From positions 62,001 to 126,000 of the forward strand of contig CAWIDU010000001.1 of the NCBI GenBank assembly GCA_963835055.1: DNA of 64,000 bases, written 5' to 3'. The DNA is from CAWIDU01 sp963835055 (lineage in GTDB: Bacteria > Patescibacteriota > Saccharimonadia > Saccharimonadales > UBA4665). The notes under the pieces are model-generated. The model searched no databases, was not told the origin of the DNA, and worked only from the letters and a program-made list of their open reading frames with translations. Below, piece by piece: positions 38,064-48,102 of the stretch. Made by a program: the position numbers and the translations under genes. How positions within the stretch are numbered: position 1 is the stretch's first letter; every line of letters starts with the position of its first letter.

Positions 38064-38585
38064 GTGTTACAGCTTAGTGCCAGCTTACTGCTGAACAAGT
38101 CCGTTCTGTCGCTGCGGACTGGCGCGCCAGTGGCAGTCATCACAGCGCCGCTTATCAACCCCGACAATTTGAAGCTCGAAGGTTTCTATTGCCAAGACCG
38201 CTTCAGCAAAAAAGAGCTGGTGCTGCTGTACCAAGACATCCGCGACACGATGCCGAAAGGCTACGTCATCAACGATCATGACGTCCTGTCGGAGCCCGAA
38301 GATTTGGTGCGCCTGAAGAAAGTTATGGAATTAAATTTCGAACTCATCGGCAAGCCAGTGGAGACGCTCAGCAAGCACAAGGTCGGCAAGGTTAGTGATT
38401 ACGCCGTGGAGATGGAAACGTTTTATATTCAGAAGCTTTACGTTTCACAGTCCATCCTGAAAAGTTTCGCCGGCGGCTCGCTGAGCATCGACCGCTCGCA
38501 AGTCCAGGAAATCACACCCCGACGGATAATTATCAATGATCTAGTCAAAGGTGCCCCGGCCACAGCTCCGGCGGCGATTGCCTAG
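38064..38585 (+). CDS. PRC-barrel domain protein
   Basis: About 173 residues from a GTG at 38064; TATACT at 38052-38057 ends 6 bases before it, so the message is leaderless and the upstream ATGs are rejected. Two PRC-barrel-like halves are seen: NKSVLSLRTGAPVAVITAPL with NLKLEGFYCQ, and a second around FELIGKPVETLSKHKVGKVSDYAVEM. PRC barrels bind RNA, chlorophyll proteins or act as adaptors (RimM is one example). The ending is Pro/Ala-rich. The role is unknown. It overlaps convergent recX by 4 bases. Confidence 0.72.
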   Translation: MLQLSASLLLNKSVLSLRTGAPVAVITAPLINPDNLKLEGFYCQDRFSKKELVLLYQDIRDTMPKGYVINDHDVLSEPEDLVRLKKVMELNFELIGKPVETLSKHKVGKVSDYAVEMETFYIQKLYVSQSILKSFAGGSLSIDRSQVQEITPRRIIINDLVKGAPATAPAAIA

Positions 38586-39181
38586 TCCGCTTTCAGAGCG
38601 TCCTTGATATCACCGTAACTGAAGCCCTGGCGGGCTAGGTATTGCATAAGCTTGAGGTCATCATGATATTTCGTTTGGCGGCGTTTGCGCTCGATAACGG
38701 CGCGCAGGGCAGTCTGCTCGTCCTCGCTTTCGCTGCCGACTGTGCGCTGTATCACCTCGTCCGCCACACGTTTTTTGCGAAGTTCCATAATTATTTTGCG
38801 ACGTGAGGCTGGGCGCAACAAACGCCGGTCATTAACAAACATTTGGGCAAATTTCTCATCATTAATTAAATCGATGTTACTTAACTTGCTAAGTATTTGC
38901 GAGGTAAGGGTGGGGGAGGCGTCTTTGCGCCGCAGATATTCCTCAATTTCCCACTCTGTCCGTGGCCTCATGGCCACATAGCGCAGCGTCATATTATAAA
39001 GCTTATCCTCACCGGACAATTTCTTAAACTCTTCCACCTGCTGGGCGGTCAGCTCTTGCCCGCTGGCAATCTTCGACTCCAGTAGGGCACTCTCGCTCAA
39101 ACTAAAAGCGTATTTCTCATCAACGAAAACCGAATACCGCCTCGCCCTCTTGACCTGCTGTTTAATGCTGGTGATTTTCAT
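38582..39181 (-). CDS. recX: Regulatory protein RecX
   Basis: A 199-residue protein of repeated three-helix units that binds and tunes RecA filaments. Seen: MTLRYVAMRPRTEWEIEEYL (first repeat), IDLINDEKFAQMFVNDRRLLRPASRRKI broken over the second repeat, and LMQYLARQGFSYGDIKDALK at the end. Start overlaps the stop of the 2H phosphoesterase gene by 4 bases (ATGA type), which itself follows recA, so recA, the 2H gene and recX form one operon. Confidence 0.92.
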   Translation of the reverse strand: MKITSIKQQVKRARRYSVFVDEKYAFSLSESALLESKIASGQELTAQQVEEFKKLSGEDKLYNMTLRYVAMRPRTEWEIEEYLRRKDASPTLTSQILSKLSNIDLINDEKFAQMFVNDRRLLRPASRRKIIMELRKKRVADEVIQRTVGSESEDEQTALRAVIERKRRQTKYHDDLKLMQYLARQGFSYGDIKDALKAD

Positions 39182-39708
39182 GAAAATTTTGTATCAACAA
39201 AGGTAAAATTTTCACCATTCAAACCAACTGCTAATTGCAAATTTGAAAACCCTCTCTTAAAAATTTCTACGTTTGGCAATTCTAGCTTTGAGATGGTCTG
39301 ACCTTTTAGCAATGCGAGCGTACAATGCGGCCGATAGTTATCACCTGCCCCACTACTATGAAGCTCGGCATCGGCTGCAAAGTCAGTTTTTAATATTTCG
39401 CTTTGCAGGTTAGCAAGCGCTGTAGACTTCAAGAACTGCAATTCGACCCATAGCTGGTTATGCTGTGGGGTTGGAGCAAAAGTTAAACCACCGGAAACAA
39501 GCTTATTAACACCTCCTTTTAAATATTCGATGTTTTGCCACAGCTTTTCAGCTGATTCATCTGGCGCAGCAAATTGAGCTAACGTAATGTGCGGCAAAAA
39601 ATGCCCATCGAGTTTGATCAAACTATCGGTCCGCTTATTGATTTGCTTCGAAAAATCAACCAGCGCATTATTGTCGGCTTCCGAGAACAGCAATACAGCT
39701 GAAATCAC
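39178..39708 (-). CDS. 2H phosphoesterase (RNA 2',3'-cyclic phosphodiesterase-like)
   Basis: A 176-residue protein with the two HxT motifs of the 2H family: PHITLAQF (about residues 39-46) and RPHCTLALL (about 125-133). Members open 2',3'-cyclic phosphates or act as RNA ligases. The start is a GTG at 39706-39708 with AGGAG inside the end of recA. Lying between recA and recX is unusual for this family; translational coupling on both sides suggests a role tied to repair or RNA ends, or simple operon packing. Confidence 0.85.
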   Translation of the reverse strand: MISAVLLFSEADNNALVDFSKQINKRTDSLIKLDGHFLPHITLAQFAAPDESAEKLWQNIEYLKGGVNKLVSGGLTFAPTPQHNQLWVELQFLKSTALANLQSEILKTDFAADAELHSSGAGDNYRPHCTLALLKGQTISKLELPNVEIFKRGFSNLQLAVGLNGENFTFVDTKFS

Positions 39709-39714
39709 TTATTT

Positions 39715-40758
<1,044 letters not shown>

Positions 40759-40996
40759 TAAGCCTCCTTCAGTCATTGCTTACCCCTTGCCCATCGTTAG
40801 TTAATATTTTAGCACTATAATCAGACAATGAGCTTGTGGAAATTGCTACAGCTTAGTTTGGGCCGACTTTTTTGAATTATTTAACATACATTTAAGATTT
40901 AGTAAAAGTATTCCCTGGGCCACGCTTGACAATCCTTAGAGTTTTCTGAGAATATACGAACATTAGCATATTAGCCTCACGGAAAGAAAAGCTCAT

Positions 40997-43660
40997 ATGG
41001 ATGACGCGCAAACTAGTCAACCAAGTGGAAATGTTAATATAGCCCAAGGTGGTGGCGTTCCTGACCGGCCTAAGAAACTGAAATTCAGTAACCGGTCCTG
41101 GCTGAGTCCTCAATTGTTCGGCTTCGTTTTGGTCTTCGTAGTTATTGGCGCTTACTTTATATTCCGAAGCTTCGCGGCCACAGTGGCTGAGACCAAAGTC
41201 TGGAGTACGACCGCAGACTGGAATACCGGCACCCTGAGTAGTTCTGTCGTGACAGGTAATACCGTTACTTTGGCAAAATCAAGCGTTTCCAGCAGCGCCG
41301 GCCCTGTTAGCTCCACTAGCTCCACTTCCCCCGACCTGGCCCTCAATAAACCAGTCGTCGCTTCCTCAACTCAGAACACTACGTATAACGGCACGACATA
41401 CTATGAACCAGCCTCCAACGCTGTTGACGGTAATACTTCTACTCGCTGGAGCAGTAACTACAGTGACCCGCAATGGATCTATGTCGACCTAGGTGCAACT
41501 TACAATATCAGTGAGGTAAAGCTCAATTGGGAGACAGCCTATGGTAAGGCTTACCAAATACAAGTCTCTAATGATGCCACTAACTGGACTACTATCTATA
41601 GCACCACTACCGGCACTGGTGGTATTAATGACTTAACCGGTCTTAGTGGTTCTGGCAGATATGTCAGGATGTACGGTACCGTTCGTGGCACAGTTAATGG
41701 TAACCAGTGGGGCTACTCACTGTGGGAGATGAGTGTTTATGGGACATTGGCTTCAAACCCCACAGCCAATTTGGCCCTCAATAAACCAGTCGTCGCTTCC
41801 TCAACTCAGAACACTACGTATAACGGCACGACATACTATGAACCAGCCTCCAACGCTGTTGACGGTAATACTTCTACTCGCTGGAGCAGTAACTACAGTG
41901 ACCCGCAATGGATCTATGTCGACCTAGGTGCAACTTACAATATCAGTGAGGTAAAGCTCAATTGGGAGACAGCCTATGGTAAGGCTTACCAAATACAAGT
42001 CTCTAATGATGCCACTAACTGGACTACTATCTATAGCACCACTACCGGCACTGGTGGTATTAATGACTTAACCGGTCTTAGTGGTTCTGGCAGATATGTC
42101 AGGATGTACGGTACCGTTCGTGGCACAGTTAATGGTAACCAGTGGGGCTACTCACTGTGGGAGATGAGTGTTTATGGGACGCCTACCAGCGGGGTACCGA
42201 CGCCTGTAGGAACCAGCTACATGCCATCTGGCAACATTACACTTAGTTATGACGCCGGTAGCTCAGTGGCCTGGACTTCACTAACGCCGGTCACAACCAC
42301 TCCATCCGGCACCAGCGTTACTTACCAAGCCAGAACCAGTTCAGATAACAGCACTTGGTCAGCTTGGACTAGTAGCAGCAATATCTCGACTCTGGCCAAC
42401 AGCCGCTACATTCAGATTCAGGCCGATTTATCCACTACTGGCAGTGGATCAACACCCGTACTTAGTAGCTTGACTCTGGGCTATAACACGACTGTGGCAT
42501 CGCCCACCGCTACTTTGAGTGCAAGTCCTACCACTATAACAAGTGGGCAGAATGCCACATTGACTTGGAGTTCAGCTAATACTACCAGCTGTACAGCCAG
42601 TGGCGCCTGGAGTGGTGCTGAAGCTACAGCCGGCTCTACCACCGTTACGCCTACTGTTACAAGCACCTATAATCTAAGTTGCAGCGGTCCGGGCGGAAGC
42701 GTTACGGCTACGCCAGTGACGGTGACTGTCAATCCTGTCGTGAGTAGTGGTGGTATCGCACCCTCCAATGTACCGATGCCGACTGTCCCCAGTGGTTGGC
42801 ACACTGTTTTCAGCAGTACTTTCAACACTCCGGAGAGCTTCGGCAGCGTTGGTGAAAGCGGCCCACCAGGCTGGTATGGGCCATACTCGGGCGGAACAGG
42901 CGATACGGCCCAGCGCCGTGGCCAGGGCAGTGGCGAATGGGTGAACAATGAGACGGTAACCGTCGGCCCGAATAATTCCGGTGATGGAGCTGCAGTACCA
43001 GCCAACGTCCTGGATATCTGGCAGCACACCCAAAACGGCATACCGGTCAGCGCCGTACTAATCCCAGATTGTACAGGCACTGCCACTAATGGCTGTAGCA
43101 CAACGCCCTATAATCAGGACCAGGGCTTGACGTCTGAATGTGTCTCTTTCGAGTACCGCGTTGTCAATCCTGTACGTGGTTACAAAATGGTACCACTACT
43201 ATGGAATGACCCGAACCTTAGCTACGCAGAGGTTGATTCGCCGGAAAATGATTTCGGCAATAACACCATTACCATGGCGATGTACTTCCCCACTTACCCA
43301 AGTAATGACTCTTCCTATATCGATCCCAACTTCTCAATCGCCAATGGTGTCTATAGCTATAACCTCAACTGGGGCGCTAATACTCCCTCTAACATAAACT
43401 TGAATAATTGGACAGAGTGGGAGACCTGCCGCACACCCGGTGAACTAAAGCTCTATATTGACGGCGTACTGGCTTTCGACGGTAAAGACGGTCAGACTTT
43501 TACCCAATGGGGTAGTCAACCAGGGGTTATACAGGTCCCACAATCTTCTATGCACTGGGTCCTGCAGACCGAGACCAGTACCAATGTCGGCGAACAGCCA
43601 ACTAGCAGTGTTGCCGATCACGTCCAGTTCAACTGGGTCCAGATTACTGCGCCGAACTAA
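40997..43660 (+). CDS. Large surface protein: twin discoidin domains, Ig-like regions and a GH16-like domain
   Basis: An 887-residue anchored protein. A Gly/Gln-rich cytoplasmic N-terminus leads to one membrane helix (LFGFVLVFVVIGAYFIFRSF, about residues 36-55). Two F5/8 type C (discoidin) domains follow (about 115-250 and 260-395; DLALNKPVVASS to MSVYGT), identical in protein and DNA. Next come a beta domain (about 400-495), an Ig-like domain (ASPTTITSGQNATLTWSS) and a C-terminal concanavalin-like domain (about 600-887) with YAEVDSPENDF, which fits the ExDxxE catalytic motif of GH16 glucanases. It probably binds and cuts a beta-glucan or host polysaccharide. A Shine-Dalgarno-like GGAAAGAAAAG lies 8 bases upstream. 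Confidence 0.82.
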   Translation: MDDAQTSQPSGNVNIAQGGGVPDRPKKLKFSNRSWLSPQLFGFVLVFVVIGAYFIFRSFAATVAETKVWSTTADWNTGTLSSSVVTGNTVTLAKSSVSSSAGPVSSTSSTSPDLALNKPVVASSTQNTTYNGTTYYEPASNAVDGNTSTRWSSNYSDPQWIYVDLGATYNISEVKLNWETAYGKAYQIQVSNDATNWTTIYSTTTGTGGINDLTGLSGSGRYVRMYGTVRGTVNGNQWGYSLWEMSVYGTLASNPTANLALNKPVVASSTQNTTYNGTTYYEPASNAVDGNTSTRWSSNYSDPQWIYVDLGATYNISEVKLNWETAYGKAYQIQVSNDATNWTTIYSTTTGTGGINDLTGLSGSGRYVRMYGTVRGTVNGNQWGYSLWEMSVYGTPTSGVPTPVGTSYMPSGNITLSYDAGSSVAWTSLTPVTTTPSGTSVTYQARTSSDNSTWSAWTSSSNISTLANSRYIQIQADLSTTGSGSTPVLSSLTLGYNTTVASPTATLSASPTTITSGQNATLTWSSANTTSCTASGAWSGAEATAGSTTVTPTVTSTYNLSCSGPGGSVTATPVTVTVNPVVSSGGIAPSNVPMPTVPSGWHTVFSSTFNTPESFGSVGESGPPGWYGPYSGGTGDTAQRRGQGSGEWVNNETVTVGPNNSGDGAAVPANVLDIWQHTQNGIPVSAVLIPDCTGTATNGCSTTPYNQDQGLTSECVSFEYRVVNPVRGYKMVPLLWNDPNLSYAEVDSPENDFGNNTITMAMYFPTYPSNDSSYIDPNFSIANGVYSYNLNWGANTPSNINLNNWTEWETCRTPGELKLYIDGVLAFDGKDGQTFTQWGSQPGVIQVPQSSMHWVLQTETSTNVGEQPTSSVADHVQFNWVQITAPN
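41337..41745 (+). repeat. Discoidin-domain tandem repeat, copy 1
   Basis: 409 bp that appear identical, base for base, to 41772-42180 (435-bp period, in frame). It covers one whole F5/8 type C domain. Confidence 0.9.
41772..42180 (+). repeat. Discoidin-domain tandem repeat, copy 2
   Basis: Second copy of the 409-bp unit. The lack of even silent differences points to a very recent duplication or to ongoing conversion; the 26-bp spacer between the copies is not part of the repeat. Confidence 0.9.
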
Positions 43661-43791
43661 TTGCGGGATTCACCTTGAGCCGGTCCAGCGGCACGTTGTC
43701 AGTTGGCAGTAAAGCGTTTACGTTTTTTGGCCGATGTTGTTAAAATGGGTTCCAGGATGGGTGAACTTTACAGACAAAGAGTGAGAACAAA

Positions 43792-45597
43792 ATGCGGATA
43801 GCCGATTCACTGGTTGAAAAGCTGCTGACCAAGGGCGGCAAGGTGACCAAGGAGCAATTGGCCGGTTTGCGGCAGCAGAAAACGGCAGACAAAAAGCCGT
43901 TGCAAGACTTGGCGATTAGTAATAATTTGATCACCGAAAAAGACCTGACTAAGCTGTACGCCGCCGAGATCGACGTGCCTTTCGTCGAGCTCAACGCCCG
44001 CGAGATCAAGAATGATACCCTGAAGTTGCTACCGGAGCGAATTGCTCGGCAGTACGACGCCGTGGTTTTCGACGTCGACAAAGACGGCACCAAACTGTTG
44101 GCCATGGAAGATCCGGATGATATTCAGGCCTTGAATTTCTTGCACAAGCAGCTCGGCAACAAATTGAAGGTCCATATCACAACCAGCAGCCTGCTGCAGG
44201 CTACGCTGGACCAGTACCGCGGCAATATCAGCAGCGAGCTGACCAAGGTCATTGCCGCCGACGAGGCCGCTGACGACAGCGAGGAAGTCGACGAGAGTGA
44301 TGTCGCCGAGGATTCGCCAATCGCCCAGACGGTTAACATTATTATCGAGTACGGTGTCAAAGCCGGCGCTAGCGATGTGCATATCGAGCCGCGTGAAGAT
44401 TTCGTGGTGGTGCGTTACCGCATCGACGGCATCCTGCGTGAGGCCAACAAGTTGCCGCGCAAGTTGCTCGGCGCCCTGGTCAGCCGTATCAAAATTCTAG
44501 CCAACATGAAGATCGACGAGCATCGGGCACCGCAAGACGGGCGCTTCAAGGTCGAAGTCAACGGCCAAGTTTTCGCCCTACGCGTTTCTACCTTGCCCAT
44601 CCTAGACGGCGAGAAAGTCGTGATGCGTATTCTCAACGAGTCCAGCAAACCGGCCGATTTCACGGAACTCGGTTTCTGGGGCACGGCGCTGGCCGATTTA
44701 CAGCAAGCCATTGTCCAGCCGCACGGCATGGTGCTGGTGACCGGGCCGACCGGTTCGGGTAAGTCAACGACATTATTTAGCGTGCTGAGTAAGCTCAACA
44801 CGCCGAATATCAACATTTCGACCGTCGAGGATCCGGTGGAGTATCACATTGTCGGGGCTAATCAGACGCAGGTCAACACCTTGGCGGGCATGACTTTCAG
44901 CAATGGTTTGCGCTCACTGCTGCGCCAAGATCCCAATGTCATTATGGTTGGCGAGATTCGCGACAGCGACACGGCCGACTTGGCCGTCCAAGCCGCCCTC
45001 ACCGGTCACCTGGTTTTCAGCACGCTGCATACCAACAACGCCGCTACTTGCCTGCCACGGCTGATTGACATGAAAGTCGAGCCTTTCTTGATCGCCAGCA
45101 CGATTCGGGTAGTTATCGCTCAGCGCCTGGTGCGCCGCCTGTGCACGCACTGCCGCGAAAGCACGCCGCCCGACGAGGCCACGCTCAAGCAACTAGAGAA
45201 ATCTTTTCATATCGAAGCCAACGGTGGCCTCAAACAAATTCATGACCTGGAAACGGCGGCCCTGCGCGATGGCATCGGCAAGGCCGTGACTGACAAGGAA
45301 GCCGCCAGCGACGAGTTGAGCACCAGCGCCACGGCTATTACCCGGCTTTGGAAAGCCCATGATGACGGTTGCGAAAGCTGCAACCACAGCGGCTACAAAG
45401 GCCGCGTCGGCATTTATGAAGTCTTGAACAACACCCCGGCCATCCAGAAATTAATTGTCGCTAACAGCTCCAGCGAAAATATCGAGCTGACCGCCATTAG
45501 TGAGAAAATGTTGACCATGCAGTTGGACGGCCTGGTCAAAGCCCTGCGCGGCCAGACCACTATCGAAGAGGTGTTGCGTGTTACTTCGCAGGATTAA
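43792..45597 (+). CDS. pilB: Type IV pilus assembly ATPase
   Basis: A 601-residue GspE/PilB extension ATPase. Seen: the N-terminal MshEN-like domain (residues 1-150), DVHIEPREDFVVVRYRIDG, Walker A GPTGSGKSTT (about residue 320), the Asp box STVEDPVEY, Walker B LRQDPNVIMVGEIRD, the His box LTGHLVFSTLHTN and a zinc tetracysteine set (CTHC, then CESC). An acidic insert (EEVDESDVAEDSP) follows the N-domain. It powers pilin polymerisation. It heads an operon with pilC (2 bases downstream). There is no pilT-like retraction ATPase in the window. Confidence 0.96.
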   Translation: MRIADSLVEKLLTKGGKVTKEQLAGLRQQKTADKKPLQDLAISNNLITEKDLTKLYAAEIDVPFVELNAREIKNDTLKLLPERIARQYDAVVFDVDKDGTKLLAMEDPDDIQALNFLHKQLGNKLKVHITTSSLLQATLDQYRGNISSELTKVIAADEAADDSEEVDESDVAEDSPIAQTVNIIIEYGVKAGASDVHIEPREDFVVVRYRIDGILREANKLPRKLLGALVSRIKILANMKIDEHRAPQDGRFKVEVNGQVFALRVSTLPILDGEKVVMRILNESSKPADFTELGFWGTALADLQQAIVQPHGMVLVTGPTGSGKSTTLFSVLSKLNTPNINISTVEDPVEYHIVGANQTQVNTLAGMTFSNGLRSLLRQDPNVIMVGEIRDSDTADLAVQAALTGHLVFSTLHTNNAATCLPRLIDMKVEPFLIASTIRVVIAQRLVRRLCTHCRESTPPDEATLKQLEKSFHIEANGGLKQIHDLETAALRDGIGKAVTDKEAASDELSTSATAITRLWKAHDDGCESCNHSGYKGRVGIYEVLNNTPAIQKLIVANSSSENIELTAISEKMLTMQLDGLVKALRGQTTIEEVLRVTSQD

Positions 45598-45599
45598 CC

Positions 45600-46862
45600 A
45601 TGCAATTCACCTACAAAGCCACTAAGAACGGCAAGACGATTTCCGGTACCGCCGAGGCTGCCAATCAGGCGGCGCTGTTGGCCATGCTGCGCAAGCAAGG
45701 CGTCCATCCAGTGGTTGTCAAGCTTGAAAAGGGCCGCAAGCTCAGCCTCTTCGGCCCTAAGCGAAAGGTTAAACTCAGCGACCTGGTGATCTTCACCCGT
45801 CAGTTGTCGACCATGATTTCGGCTGGCGTGCCGCTAGCCCGGTCCTTGGCCGCCCTGCAAGATGATTCCGAGAATCCCTACATGCGCGAAGTCCTGGGCG
45901 GCGTTACCAAGGAGGTCGAGAGCGGCCTGTCGCTGGGCGATTCCTTCGCCAAGTATCCCAACGTCTTTTCCGAAGTTTACATCAACATGGTGCGCGCCGG
46001 CGAAGAAGGCGGTATCTTAGATGACATTCTGAAACGCTTGGCCACTCAGGTCGAGCAAGACGCCTCGATTCGCAAGAAAATCAAGAGTGCCATGATGTAC
46101 CCGTTGGTCATTCTGTCCGTTACAATCGTGGCTTTCTTCGGCATTATGTTGTTCATCGTGCCGAAACTGGGAGGGCTGATCCTGTCGCTGGACACGGCCG
46201 GCTCCAAACTGCCGATTTATACGCGGGCACTGCTGGGTTTCAGCAATTTCTGCACCAAGCCGAGCATTTTGAAACACTTACCGATCCCAATTATTGATAA
46301 AATCCCGAATCTAATCTTCCTGTTGATCCTAGCCGTGATTGGCACGATCTACTTGCTGCGTTATATTCGCACGCCGAAAGGCAAATATAAGTTCCACGGC
46401 CTGTTGCTACGCACGCCAGTTGTCAAAATCATCGTTCTGAAGGTCGCCATCGCCCGCTTTTCACGAACTTTTGCCTCGCTGATGGGTGCCGGCGTTAGCG
46501 TGCTCGATGCTCTAGACGTGACCGGCGCGGCGCTCGGTAACAAAGTCATCCAGGCTGAACTGGAGGCCGCGGCCGAGGAAGTCAAAAACGGCAAACCGCT
46601 CAGCGAGCCGCTCAGCCGCAGCAAACACTTCCCGCCCATCGTTTCGCAAATGCTAATGGTCGGCGAAGAGACCGGTCAGATTAACACCGTACTGGTCAAG
46701 ATTGCCGACTTTTATGAGGAAGAGGTTGCCGTCCTGATTGATGGCCTAGCGGCCATCATCGAACCGATCATGATTATTTTCCTAGGTGCCGGTGTCGGCC
46801 TGATTGCCGCCTCAGTTATGGGCCCGATTGCTAGCCTCAGCAAAAATATTGGCAGCAACTAG
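45600..46862 (+). CDS. pilC: Type IV pilus inner-membrane platform protein
   Basis: A 420-residue PilC/GspF protein. Two repeated T2SSF domains (about residues 65-190 and 285-405) with LVIFTRQLSTMISAGVPLAR and FSRTFASLMGAGVSVLDALD, three to four membrane helices (VILSVTIVAFFGIMLFIVPK; LIFLLILAVIGTIYLL; IMIIFLGAGVGLIAASVM) and the late GEETGQINTVL. It couples PilB to pilin in the membrane. Length is about 400 as usual. Transcribed with pilB; two prepilin genes follow after 154 bases. Confidence 0.96.
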   Translation: MQFTYKATKNGKTISGTAEAANQAALLAMLRKQGVHPVVVKLEKGRKLSLFGPKRKVKLSDLVIFTRQLSTMISAGVPLARSLAALQDDSENPYMREVLGGVTKEVESGLSLGDSFAKYPNVFSEVYINMVRAGEEGGILDDILKRLATQVEQDASIRKKIKSAMMYPLVILSVTIVAFFGIMLFIVPKLGGLILSLDTAGSKLPIYTRALLGFSNFCTKPSILKHLPIPIIDKIPNLIFLLILAVIGTIYLLRYIRTPKGKYKFHGLLLRTPVVKIIVLKVAIARFSRTFASLMGAGVSVLDALDVTGAALGNKVIQAELEAAAEEVKNGKPLSEPLSRSKHFPPIVSQMLMVGEETGQINTVLVKIADFYEEEVAVLIDGLAAIIEPIMIIFLGAGVGLIAASVMGPIASLSKNIGSN

Positions 46863-47016
46863 AGCACGTCGCTCGTTGACGTTTTCCACAACAGGCTTGA
46901 CCTGATAACGCTTATAGTTATAATCATAACTAGATAGTTGCGACCAGCCGTAAAAACTGAGTCCAAAGATCATAAATATAATCAACTAAAAACAAGAAAA
47001 AAGAAGGGTGGGTCCA

Positions 47017-47496
47017 ATGATCTCTCTCAAAAAACATAAACTCGGCGACCGTGGTTTTACCATCGTCGAACTGTTGATTGTCATCGTAGTGATTGGTATT
47101 TTGGCACTGTTAGTTATTACAACCTATAGCGGTATTCAAGCTAAGGCCCGTAATGCTAAGCGGCAGACCGATATCCAGTCATTGCAGACTCAGATTGAGG
47201 CATACTTTAGTCAGAACGCCTTCTATCCATCATTAACTGATATGAATAGTTCATCGTGGCGCGGTACTAACATGAAGAGTCTCGACAGTAATGCTCTAAT
47301 CAATCCTTCCAACCCGACCCAAAGCACAACTCTCGTTGCCGCTCCAGCAGCCAAGTCCTACTCCTATGCTGTTACCAATAGTAGTGGTGGTAGTTGTGAA
47401 TCGGATGATACGACTTGTTCGCAGTACACCTTAACCGCTACCTATGAAGGTACGGTGAATGGTGCTACGACCTATAGTAAGAGCAACTTAGATTAG
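47017..47496 (+). CDS. pilA: Type IV prepilin (first of a tandem pair)
   Basis: A 159-residue prepilin. A short basic leader ends in Gly before the cleavage motif GFTIVELLIVIVVIGILALL, followed by the usual long N-terminal helix (YSGIQAKARNAKRQTDIQSL) and a globular head with two Cys (CESDDTTCSQYTLTA), which can form the D-region disulfide. The start at ATG 47017 is preferred over a GTG at 47008. Its first 154 bp from 47048 and last 106 bp are shared with the next gene, but the middle is not. Confidence 0.95.
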   Translation: MISLKKHKLGDRGFTIVELLIVIVVIGILALLVITTYSGIQAKARNAKRQTDIQSLQTQIEAYFSQNAFYPSLTDMNSSSWRGTNMKSLDSNALINPSNPTQSTTLVAAPAAKSYSYAVTNSSGGSCESDDTTCSQYTLTATYEGTVNGATTYSKSNLD

Positions 47497-47515
47497 GCTT
47501 AAGGAGCCTGGCTAT

Positions 47516-47998
47516 ATGATTTCTTTGAAAAAGCGTGGTCACCGTGGTTTTACCATCGTCGAACTGTTGATTGTCATCGTAGTGATTGGTATTTTGGCAC
47601 TGTTAGTTATTACAACCTATAGCGGTATTCAAGCTAAGGCCCGTAATGCTAAGCGGCAGACCGATATCCAGTCATTGCAGACTCAGATTGAGGCGTTTTT
47701 CAGCCAGAATGGGTTTTACCCCAGCCTAACCAACATGAACACCGCTTCTTGGCGAGCGACCAATATGAAGAGTCTGGATTCGAACGCCTTGACCGACCCG
47801 TCGTCGAGTTGCGCTCCGGCAACAGCCAGCTGTTTGGTCGCCGCCCCGGTGGCCAAATCCTATGCTTACGCCGTAACTAACAGCAGCGGGGCTAGTTGTG
47901 AATCGGACGATACGACTTGTTCGCAGTACACCTTAACCGCTACCTATGAAGGTACGGTGAATGGTGCTACGACCTATAGTAAGAGCAACTTAGATTAG
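47516..47998 (+). CDS. pilA: Type IV prepilin (second of a tandem pair)
   Basis: A 160-residue paralogue of the first prepilin with its own AAGGAGC site. The leader is shorter (MISLKKRGHRG). The N-terminal helix is identical; the head has an extra Cys pair (SSCAPATASCLVAAP) in addition to CESDDTTC. The middle (47695-47892) codes for mostly the same residues as the first copy but with many different codons, so it came from a diverged source. It may be a minor or alternative pilin. Confidence 0.95.
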   Translation: MISLKKRGHRGFTIVELLIVIVVIGILALLVITTYSGIQAKARNAKRQTDIQSLQTQIEAFFSQNGFYPSLTNMNTASWRATNMKSLDSNALTDPSSSCAPATASCLVAAPVAKSYAYAVTNSSGASCESDDTTCSQYTLTATYEGTVNGATTYSKSNLD

Positions 47999-48102
47999 AT
48001 CTCCAGCTCGCCCCCAGGTTAATCTCTACGGCAGCGTTGTCCGATGGTAGCCGCTATTTGCTATACTGAAGAAAACCCTTATGCCTAGAGGTGGGCAGCA
48101 CA

